From: Lachnospiraceae bacterium
GTDB lineage: Bacteria > Bacillota > Clostridia > Lachnospirales > Lachnospiraceae
Length of the DNA stretch: 64,000 nucleotides
NCBI GenBank assembly: GCA_015258065.1
Contig: JABZIZ010000007.1
Location: 1-64,000 of the forward strand
Direction: 5' to 3'
Below, one piece after another: positions 7,595 through 14,648 of this stretch. The notes under the pieces were generated by a model, which saw nothing but the letters and a program-made list of their open reading frames with translations, had not been told where the DNA came from and ran no database searches. Position 1 is the first letter of the stretch, and every line of letters begins with the position of its first letter. The position numbers were made by a program, and so were the translations under genes.

Positions 7595-9094
7595 TTACGT
7601 ATCCGAACGGGCATAGCAGTTCTTCATGGTATTGCTGGCTTCATAGAGCACACTGTTCAAGGTTTTCTGCGCCTGTTTTTTTAACATGGCGGCGACTTCC
7701 TCATTGGCAGTCTCGCAGAATCCCGCAATGATTTTCTGATCCTGGGTTGCCAGTGTGGACATCTTCTCATCGTAACGGTTCAAAATCTCGTGCCCCTTCG
7801 ACAGCACCGCATTCTCATAATGCTCGATGTGGTTGAGATTCTTGCTGTAGGCCGCATCCGACAAGGCTGCGATCAGACGGCTGACCCAGTAAAACTGTTC
7901 CGTGGAAGCATCCTGGGTCGTACCGGAGAGATAAGCCGGCGTCCGATGAATATTGATGTAAAAAGGCGCCATCGCATTAAAGGCATTGGACGCAAAGGCC
8001 AGCCACTCCACGGAGCGGAACGCCTCCGGAACATCGCCTCTGATTTGAATCAGTGCCATAAAGTCATTTCGATTGATGCCGATGGAACGGTAAGCCCCTC
8101 TCATGGAAGTCTCTCCGTAAGTGGCATAGGGATCGAAGGGCGTTCCCTGATAGTGGGAGGAAAGAAGATATTTCACATCCTCTACCGTCAGTTTTTTTTC
8201 AGGGATCAGGCTCCATGGAATATCATCCGATTCCGGTCGAAAATCCGCCCCCGCTCCGTCCCAACGGTAGGTATGCGGATTCAGGTACCTGCCCATATAC
8301 CAGGCACGCGGCGTGTTATAGACATGGTCCGCATCGTCATGGGAACCGAAAGTAGCGCGCGGGTCAAAAGGTTTCCCCGGCATTAGGTCCAGGTGGAATT
8401 TTGCGATAAACTGCTCCATGTCTGCGGAGCAGAGATGATCCTCTTTTTCTCCAAACGCATCCTTGAGATCAAAGGAATCGATGCCAAGCTGATTCGGCAT
8501 AATCACCACTCTGTCATCCGGCACCCTCTTGGCCATCCAGTGATGCCCGCCGATCGTTTCCATATACCAAACTTCCTTCGAATCCGAGAAGGCAATCCCG
8601 TTGCTCTCATACGTGCCATATTTCTCCAGAAGCTCACCCAGTCGCAGAACCCCCTCTCTGGCTGTTTTGATATAGGGAAGCACCAGAACAACGAAATCTT
8701 CTTCCCCGATTCCTCCGGAGGCAGGCTTCTCCTTTTGATCCGCCTCGCTCTTTGACACAAATTCCAAAACCGGGTCCGCTCCCTGCACCCGCGGGTTAGA
8801 GGTGATCGTTTCCGTTGCAGTCATTCCGACATTATATTCATTGACGCCGCTGGCTGCCCAAATCCCGACAGAACCCGTCGCATTCGGGCAGCAGGTATAG
8901 CGAAATGCTTCCTTCGGCAGCTCCACCTTCTGGCCGGTCATTTTGGATTGATATTCTCTTGCCTGCTCATCCGGCTCCACCACCACAAACTTCTTGGGTG
9001 CAAAGAGTCCGGAAGGAGAATCGTCGTTCCTGGCAATCATCGTGGAACCGTCATAAGTTGCATTTTTACCTGCAAGAATCGTTGTACAAGACAT
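7595..9094 (-). CDS. C69-family dipeptidase
   Basis: The 499-residue product begins MSCTTILAGKNATYDGS. The early Cys is the N-terminal nucleophile of peptidase family C69 (PepD-like), an Ntn-hydrolase that becomes active after the first residues are removed. NDDSPSGLFAPK, GVNEYNVGMTATET and TYESNGIAFSD are typical of the family. It splits a broad range of dipeptides in the cytoplasm. ATG at 9094 is preceded by an AGGAGG site; an in-frame ATG eight codons upstream lies before that site and is rejected. It appears to be a single-gene unit. Confidence 0.93.
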   Translation of the reverse strand: MSCTTILAGKNATYDGSTMIARNDDSPSGLFAPKKFVVVEPDEQAREYQSKMTGQKVELPKEAFRYTCCPNATGSVGIWAASGVNEYNVGMTATETITSNPRVQGADPVLEFVSKSEADQKEKPASGGIGEEDFVVLVLPYIKTAREGVLRLGELLEKYGTYESNGIAFSDSKEVWYMETIGGHHWMAKRVPDDRVVIMPNQLGIDSFDLKDAFGEKEDHLCSADMEQFIAKFHLDLMPGKPFDPRATFGSHDDADHVYNTPRAWYMGRYLNPHTYRWDGAGADFRPESDDIPWSLIPEKKLTVEDVKYLLSSHYQGTPFDPYATYGETSMRGAYRSIGINRNDFMALIQIRGDVPEAFRSVEWLAFASNAFNAMAPFYINIHRTPAYLSGTTQDASTEQFYWVSRLIAALSDAAYSKNLNHIEHYENAVLSKGHEILNRYDEKMSTLATQDQKIIAGFCETANEEVAAMLKKQAQKTLNSVLYEASNTMKNCYARSDT

Positions 9095-9202
9095 GGAATC
9101 TTCCTCCTGTATTTTCATCTTTGTTGAGCTCTGCGTATAGCCATTCTTCTTATTTGGTCATACTGCTTTATTGTAACATGGAACGAAATTTGCATAAAAC
9201 CC

Positions 9203-9356
9203 GAAATCTCTCGAGTTGAAAATGTGAAATCTCTCGAGTTGAAAACGTGAAATCTCTCGAGTTGAAAACGTGAAATCTCTCGAGTTGAAAATGTGAAATC
9301 AATCGAGTTGAAAATGTAGAATCCATCGAGTTGAAAATGTGAAATCTCTCGAGTTG
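9203..9356. repeat. Seven perfectly spaced 23-bp tandem repeats
   Basis: The core TCGAGTTG begins at 9211, 9234, 9257, 9280, 9303, 9326 and 9349, exactly 23 bp apart each time. The consensus unit is TCGAGTTGAAAATGTGAAAT plus CTC. Most copies differ at one or two positions and contain CTCGAG. The period breaks any reading frame, so the array is not coding. It lies upstream of the dipeptidase gene. Confidence 0.95.
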
Positions 9357-9533
9357 GCTTTGACGAGTATCTCCGGTTGCGATACAATGTGGTCTTTCCC
9401 ATGCCGCCTACCAAAGAGAAGACGGCATTTTTGTCATTCCGATTACCTGCCTTCGTAATTAAAAAATTGGCATCCTGATTTCCTCTGTCATAAACCAATT
9501 CTTTTGATCGATCGCCAATCAAATTCCTTAATC

Positions 9534-9565
9534 GAAAAAAAGGTTCCTGCCGCAAGACAGAAACC
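9534..9565 (-). terminator. Hairpin terminator, likely for the zinc-ribbon gene
   Basis: GGTTCCTG and CAGAAACC form an 8-bp stem (one G-T pair) around an 8-nt loop at 9542-9565. On the minus strand seven T residues follow; on the plus strand there is CTTTTT. It may work in both directions. Confidence 0.7.
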
Positions 9566-9705
9566 CTTTTTGATGATCTTTCATTGCCAAATCTCCGACC
9601 CGTTTTCGGAAGGGCTTTTCGGAAGATCTTGAGGAAAACCCCTTCCGGTGGCAAATCGGACTTTAAATCCCCTTCACGGGGTAAATCGTCCTTTACGAAA
9701 TCTGC

Positions 9706-10428
9706 TTAGCGATCTTCCACCGCCGGCTGCGGATAAGCCGTATTCTTCAAAAACATACTCTTTTTCAGATATTCATCCGTACCGAAGTAGGTCCTCACCC
9801 GCACGGACTTATCGAAATACAGCATGATTAAGAAGAAACCGAGGACGCCAAAGAGCAGGGTCGGCAGCATAACGCCCCAGAAAATCCCAATCGAAAGACC
9901 GGCATAAGACCCCAGGGTGATCGCAAAGAAGATCGTAGTCAAAACGGAGCCTACAATCTGAATTCCGAACAGGATCACTTTTACCATTTCATAAAAATGG
10001 ACAAATTCCGTGTCCTTCTTCTGGATCATGACGAACATCTTGATGCAGATGAATACCCCGACGGCATTGCTGATGAGCGGTATAAAGCCCCCCTTCATCC
10101 CACCAAGCAGCAGTCGAAGGACACGGTAAGCATCATAGATGCCGATCAGCAGATACAAATAGGTAAGAACCGCCAGAAATCCTCCCAGCTTCTGAAAAGG
10201 ATGGGTAATCGGACGGGAATCCGAAACGCCCAGCTTTTCTTCCATCTTCCCCTGCACATTGTCAAACATCCCCTGCGCATCCTGTGTAAAAGTGGTTGTA
10301 CCTGTTGTCTGTGAAGAACCGCTACCCGCATTTTGCTCATTCCCCGAATCGGATGCGATTTTCTGTCCGCAGTAAGGACAAAATTCGGATTGATCTGCAA
10401 TCTCTTTCCCACAGTGAACACAAAACAT
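9706..10428 (-). CDS. Zinc-ribbon membrane protein of unknown function
   Basis: The 240-residue protein starts MFCVHCGKEI and has two CxxC pairs (Cys3/Cys6 and Cys17/Cys20), the zinc-ribbon found at the start of many Firmicutes membrane proteins. A linker rich in Ser, Gly and Thr follows (about 30-75), then four or so hydrophobic segments, including around LTYLYLLIGIYDAYRVL and FGVLGFFLIMLYF. The ribbon faces the cytoplasm by this topology. No enzyme motif is visible. ATG at 10428 is preceded by GAGAGGAG; the 14 codons further upstream lack one. Confidence 0.75.
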   Translation of the reverse strand: MFCVHCGKEIADQSEFCPYCGQKIASDSGNEQNAGSGSSQTTGTTTFTQDAQGMFDNVQGKMEEKLGVSDSRPITHPFQKLGGFLAVLTYLYLLIGIYDAYRVLRLLLGGMKGGFIPLISNAVGVFICIKMFVMIQKKDTEFVHFYEMVKVILFGIQIVGSVLTTIFFAITLGSYAGLSIGIFWGVMLPTLLFGVLGFFLIMLYFDKSVRVRTYFGTDEYLKKSMFLKNTAYPQPAVEDR

Positions 10429-10439
10429 AATTTTTCTCC

Positions 10440-10466
10440 TCTCTAGAACTTTACGGTCTCTAGAAC
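10440..10466 (-). repeat. Direct repeat overlapping the zinc-ribbon gene leader
   Basis: The 10-mer TCTCTAGAAC occurs at 10440-10449 and again at 10457-10466, 17 bp apart, directly over the ribosome-binding site of the zinc-ribbon gene. It could be a small duplication or a regulator site. Confidence 0.5.
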
Positions 10467-10563
10467 TCATTGAAACGCATCAATTCTAACATTGGAGGAA
10501 AAAATCCGCAAGCTTTCTCCGATACGGGATGATGCAGCGTTATTTCGCAAGATGAATGCATTT

Positions 10564-12390
10564 TTATACCGAGAACATCGAGACTTCCTGCTTCAGACCC
10601 GCCACCATGTGGGAGAGACCGTTGGAAGATTCCTTCATCTCCTGGAGGGAAGCACTCTGCTCTTCAGAAGAGGCTGCCAGATCACGCATGCTGTCCGCAA
10701 TGGAGGCGGCATCCTTGCCGACCATCTCCGAATCCGTCTTCACTTCATCCGAGATGCGCGCCAATTCTTCCACTTCCTGCATGGTTCCGCTCATCTGACC
10801 TGCGATTCCGGAAACACTGTCGCGGATCCCGTTAAACTTTTCTCCCGCCTCATTGATCACATCGGAGCTCTGATCGACCGTGTCGCTGCCGGTTTTGGCC
10901 GTCTCGATGGCCTGCAGCATTTCGGACTGAATCGATTGAATGACTTCGGCGATGCTGGTCGCCGCCTCATTGGATTCCGCCGCCAACTTCCTGACTTCCT
11001 CCGCTACGACCGCAAAGCCTTTGCCGTGTTCTCCGGCTCTTGCCGCCTCAATCGAGGCATTCAGGGACAGGAGGTTGGTCTGGGAAGCGATCCCGTTGAT
11101 GACAGAAGAGAATTCTCCGATTTCCTGTGCCCTTTGTTCCAACGTTTCCATCACGGCAACGATATTGTTCATAGACTCCTTGCAGGCATGAATCTGTTTC
11201 ACCGCATTCTGGGCGACTTCGGATCCCGATACCGCTTCCTGTGTAATGGTTGCCACCGTTTCGGAGATTTGATTGAAATCCTCTTTGACCCGCTCCATGG
11301 ACGCAATCATCCGCGTCATGGACTCTGCGGAGCCGGAGGTTGCCTGCATCTGGGAATCCGCCTGTTTGGCACTCTCTGTAATGCGAATTGCCATCTGGTG
11401 AGAGACTTCCGCCAGGGTATCCGAAGCACAGGACAGTTCTTCCGACGAAGACGCCTGTGTCGTAATCGCCTGGTTCGTCGCATTTAAGAAGCTCCTCATC
11501 TGGCTCATTGCATCGTTAATGTTATCCGCCAGCCTGCGCAGATCGTTTTTGACCACCAGATGAATTTCATTGATAAAGACCTTCCCGTCTTCTCCCTTGC
11601 CGATCGCCCTCGTCATCTTTTCAATCGGATAGACGATCTTACGAATCACATAGGTGAAAATGATGGCAAAACTGAGGGCAACCAGAATCAGTGAAAGAAT
11701 CATGACGACCGAATACGTTCTGACCTGGCTAAGCATGTGTGCAATCGAGCTGTCCAAACGGTTTTCCAACAGGGTCTCAAACTGGTTGAGCGGTGTCATG
11801 ATGGCATTCTTCTGACTCATATAAGCAGAATCATTCATGATCCGATTGGCGAAGGCTTCCTCGCTTTCCTCCGGTTGTTTTTTCCTGGCTTCCTCTGCCG
11901 AGAGCTGGTGCGCAATGGCGTTAAAAGCGATGGTTTCCGTTTCCGCCAATTTGGTCGAAAGATCAGAGGCCTGCTGCAGGAGATCCAATTCATCGTCGGT
12001 AAAGCCCTGCTTTCTCATCAGGTCCGTCAACTTGATCGGCTCTCCCGCTGTATTGGCAACCGCCGCCTTGACATTTTCCGGCACCGTGCTCCAGAAATCC
12101 GCATTGTATCCCACCGGTCTTGCCTGTTTTCCTGCCCGGATATTGACAATATCCATATAAATCTCTTTATACTTTTCATTCCCTGTCTGCACATAGAGCC
12201 TGGCAAAATTGGTCAAATCATCGGAACTCTGCCTTAACTCCTCCGCCAGTTTCAAAGAATCCGTATAATTCTCCTGTGCTGCAATCAGCTTCTTAATGCT
12301 GCCGTGCAGTGCCATAAAGGACAGTGCACAAAGGGCCAATAACAAGACTGCCCCGGCAAGTAAAGCCCTTACCACCTGCTTAATCGACAT
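10564..12390 (-). CDS. Methyl-accepting chemotaxis protein with helical-bundle sensor
   Basis: This 608-residue receptor has a first membrane helix at about 8-28, an extracytoplasmic helical region of about 190 residues, a second membrane helix near 225-245 (MILSLILVALSFAIIF), a HAMP domain, and a long coiled coil. The signalling tip is in the segment around IASQTNLLSLNASIEAARAGE, which binds CheA/CheW. The ligand is unknown. ATG at 12390 follows GGAGGATGAA. A sigma-28-like promoter is seen upstream. No C-terminal CheR/CheB pentapeptide is present. Confidence 0.95.
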   Translation of the reverse strand: MSIKQVVRALLAGAVLLLALCALSFMALHGSIKKLIAAQENYTDSLKLAEELRQSSDDLTNFARLYVQTGNEKYKEIYMDIVNIRAGKQARPVGYNADFWSTVPENVKAAVANTAGEPIKLTDLMRKQGFTDDELDLLQQASDLSTKLAETETIAFNAIAHQLSAEEARKKQPEESEEAFANRIMNDSAYMSQKNAIMTPLNQFETLLENRLDSSIAHMLSQVRTYSVVMILSLILVALSFAIIFTYVIRKIVYPIEKMTRAIGKGEDGKVFINEIHLVVKNDLRRLADNINDAMSQMRSFLNATNQAITTQASSSEELSCASDTLAEVSHQMAIRITESAKQADSQMQATSGSAESMTRMIASMERVKEDFNQISETVATITQEAVSGSEVAQNAVKQIHACKESMNNIVAVMETLEQRAQEIGEFSSVINGIASQTNLLSLNASIEAARAGEHGKGFAVVAEEVRKLAAESNEAATSIAEVIQSIQSEMLQAIETAKTGSDTVDQSSDVINEAGEKFNGIRDSVSGIAGQMSGTMQEVEELARISDEVKTDSEMVGKDAASIADSMRDLAASSEEQSASLQEMKESSNGLSHMVAGLKQEVSMFSV

Positions 12391-12455
12391 TTCATCCTCC
12401 TTCTGCCTTCTCTAATCCGGCCTCTGCCTTATCAATTTGAGGCGATACCCTCTCT

Positions 12456-12482
12456 ATTTCGGTCAAAAGCCATTCAACATTA
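12456..12482 (-). promoter_or_regulatory. Sigma-28-like promoter for the minus-strand chemoreceptor
   Basis: Reading the minus strand gives TAAT, 15 nt, then ACCGAAAT. The flagellar sigma factor consensus is TAAA-N15-GCCGATAA. The spacing is exact and the CCGA core is kept. It lies about 70 nt before the ATG at 12390 and faces away from the matching site at 12587. Confidence 0.5.
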
Positions 12483-12586
12483 ACAAAAATTTTCAAAATT
12501 CATAGACCTCTTATGTAAAATTTTCTATCTTTCTTTGCAAAGGACATACTCTCTCTCGTAATTCTAAAATTAGAAGAAAAGGGCGT

Positions 12587-12613
12587 TAAACATTGCCCTT
12601 GTTTGACCGATAG
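12587..12613 (+). promoter_or_regulatory. Sigma-28-like promoter for the plus-strand chemoreceptor
   Basis: TAAA at 12587-12590, exactly 15 nt, then ACCGATAG at 12606-12613. This matches the sigma-28 (SigD/FliA) consensus TAAA-N15-GCCGATAA in ten of twelve defined positions. It lies about 70 nt upstream of the ATG at 12683. Confidence 0.7.
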
Positions 12614-12682
12614 AAAAGATGAGGCTTTTTGGTGTCTGAAGTAGAAAAAGGGATTTTTTTATTTTTCAGTAAAGGAGAGAAA

Positions 12683-14446
12683 ATGGGTAAGAATGATGCG
12701 ATGAGCACACAGGAAAAGGGGAGACGCGGTCCTGTTGTCTTAACGATGAAACTCAATGAAAACTATCTGCGCAGCGTATCGGTAGAGCGAAAATTCAACT
12801 ACACATTCAACATCATCCTTGTTCGAATGTTGATTGTAGTTGCTGCACTCTTCATCGGCATGATCTTTGCTTGGTTTCAGTTTAACCAAATGTATACCAC
12901 CTATTATCAAAGTGCGATCCTCGCCGGTGATGTCACGACCCATACCCACTCCATGGCCAAGAACTCGATCTGGGTCAGCTGGACCACCAACAAGGAGGAG
13001 GCCGATACCAGAGCACAGGGTGCCAGCACGGATGCCCAGTCCATGACAGAAGACATCCAGAAACTGATGAAATTTTACCCGAACAACACGACCCTGACCT
13101 CCATTCAGACAAACCTGGATCAGATCACACAGGGGGCGCAGGGTTATTTGGAACTGATCAACAAAGGCGGCTCGAAGGAAGAAGCTTACAACTACTTCAA
13201 CAAAAACATGGCGCCCTCCATGCGGGAAATCATCAAAAATACAGAAGTATTGGAGAGTACTGTCATGTCCGATTCCAAGGCCGCTTATCAGAGTTCCCTC
13301 ATTGCAAGTACGATCATTATGATCCTGGCGCTTCTGATCATCGTACTCTTCGTCGTCTTTATCCGCAATGCCCGCAGACAGCTGACCAATGCCATCGTGG
13401 AGCCCGTGGAAGAAGTATCCGGTGCGGCAAAAGAAATTGCCAACGGTCATCTGGATCTTACCCTCAACTATGAGGCAGAGGACGAACTGGGCGGTATGAC
13501 AAAGAGCATGAGAGAAACCGCAAGGGTCCTAAACGGCACCATTCAGGATATTATCGCTACACTAAGCCGCCTTTCCAACGGCGACCTGACACAGGGCACC
13601 ACCCAGCATGAACTCTTCCGTGGAGACCTCAAGCCTCTGGAAGACAACGTCAACGCCCTGATGAACAAGATGAATGAAATCATGAGCAATATCAAGGATT
13701 CTACCGCACAGGTCGCCAGCGGTGCAAGCAACATGGCACAGGGATCTCAGGATCTGGCAGAGGGAGCAACCGATCAGTCCGCTTCCGTCCAGGAGCTGAC
13801 CGCTTCCGTCACTACCGTCCTAGAGCAGACCAAGTCGCTGACGAACTCGATCTCCGAAGGAAAGCAGATTGCAGACGAAGTCAAGAACACCTCTGCAGAA
13901 GGAGCCGATAAGATGCATGAGGTGGTGGACGCCATGGCGAAGATCACCGAAGTTTCCAATGAAATCTCCGGCATCGCCAGAACCATTGAAGATATTGCTT
14001 CCCAGACCAACCTCCTATCCCTCAACGCCTCCATCGAAGCAGCCAGAGCCGGGCAAAGCGGCAAGGGATTTGCTGTGGTAGCCGATGAAATCAGGGCGCT
14101 TGCCAGCGATTCGGCAGAAGCCGCCAATCGCGCCAAGATCCTCATTAACTCCTCTCTGGAGAGTGTGAATAGAGGCAATGCCGTCGTCGAGGAGACCAGT
14201 GCCGCTCTGACCAAGATCACGGAAGGCATTGATCGCATTCAGGAAGTGATGAACACCAACAATACGGTTGCCAGGCAGCAGAGCGACGCCATGGAAGAAA
14301 TTGGAAAGGGAATTGATCAGATTTCCCAGGTTGTCCAGACCAACGCCGCATCTGCAGAAGAGAGTTCCGCCATCTCCCAGGAGCTCTCCGCCCAGTCCGA
14401 AACCTTAAACGGGCTTGTCGACATGTTCAAACTTCGGAAGGCCTAA
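12683..14446 (+). CDS. Methyl-accepting chemotaxis protein
   Basis: The 587-residue receptor is the only intact plus-strand gene here. A first membrane helix (about 47-70, MLIVVAALFIGMIFAWFQF) is followed by a helical sensor of about 130 residues, a second helix (SSLIASTIIMILALLIIVLF), HAMP, and a signalling coiled coil with the tip IASQTNLLSLNASIEAARAGQ. ATG at 12683 follows AAAGGAGAGAA; the in-frame GTG at 12629 has no site. It is divergent from the neighbouring receptor and has its own sigma-28-like promoter and terminator. Ligand unknown. Confidence 0.95.
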   Translation: MGKNDAMSTQEKGRRGPVVLTMKLNENYLRSVSVERKFNYTFNIILVRMLIVVAALFIGMIFAWFQFNQMYTTYYQSAILAGDVTTHTHSMAKNSIWVSWTTNKEEADTRAQGASTDAQSMTEDIQKLMKFYPNNTTLTSIQTNLDQITQGAQGYLELINKGGSKEEAYNYFNKNMAPSMREIIKNTEVLESTVMSDSKAAYQSSLIASTIIMILALLIIVLFVVFIRNARRQLTNAIVEPVEEVSGAAKEIANGHLDLTLNYEAEDELGGMTKSMRETARVLNGTIQDIIATLSRLSNGDLTQGTTQHELFRGDLKPLEDNVNALMNKMNEIMSNIKDSTAQVASGASNMAQGSQDLAEGATDQSASVQELTASVTTVLEQTKSLTNSISEGKQIADEVKNTSAEGADKMHEVVDAMAKITEVSNEISGIARTIEDIASQTNLLSLNASIEAARAGQSGKGFAVVADEIRALASDSAEAANRAKILINSSLESVNRGNAVVEETSAALTKITEGIDRIQEVMNTNNTVARQQSDAMEEIGKGIDQISQVVQTNAASAEESSAISQELSAQSETLNGLVDMFKLRKA

Positions 14447-14507
14447 GGCCGGAAAAAAAGTAAGCTTTCAATTTCACTTTCCGGTCATTTGATTTCAAAT
14501 AGATCAG

Positions 14508-14541
14508 GGAGCCGTTATCTATAGGGTGACGGCTCCTTTTT
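14508..14541 (+). terminator. Terminator of the plus-strand chemoreceptor
   Basis: GGAGCCGT (14508-14515) pairs with ACGGCTCC (14529-14536), followed by five T residues. It lies 60 nt after the stop. Confidence 0.85.
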
Positions 14542-14551
14542 CTCGCCTATC

Positions 14552-14584
14552 AAAAAGAGAACCGGACAGAAAATCCGGTTCTCT
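14552..14584 (-). terminator. Terminator of the PPDK gene
   Basis: A perfect 11-bp stem (AGAGAACCGGA at 14556-14566 with TCCGGTTCTCT at 14574-14584) has a 7-nt loop and is followed on the minus strand by a run of T. It sits 65 nt past the ppdK stop. Confidence 0.85.
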
Positions 14585-14648
14585 TCTCTCTTGTTCGAAA
14601 ATCCAAAACACAAGTGAATTCTATTAGACAAGTGCGTTCTAAAATGCT

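Larger units (their letters stand above)
9115..9654 (-). other. Doubtful open frame with a P-loop-like motif, running into a repeat array
   Basis: An open frame of 179 codons covers most of the gap between the dipeptidase and the zinc-ribbon gene. Its middle contains VGGMGKTTLYRN, which looks like a nucleotide-binding loop, but no other ATPase motif follows. The last 60 residues are only the translation of the 23-bp array, whose period is not a multiple of three. A terminator hairpin lies inside it. I recognise no family. It may be the wreck of an ATPase gene or simply non-coding DNA. Confidence 0.25.

Noticed and set aside
9203..9356. CRISPR array
   Set aside because: The units are directly joined with no spacers and no cas genes are near.
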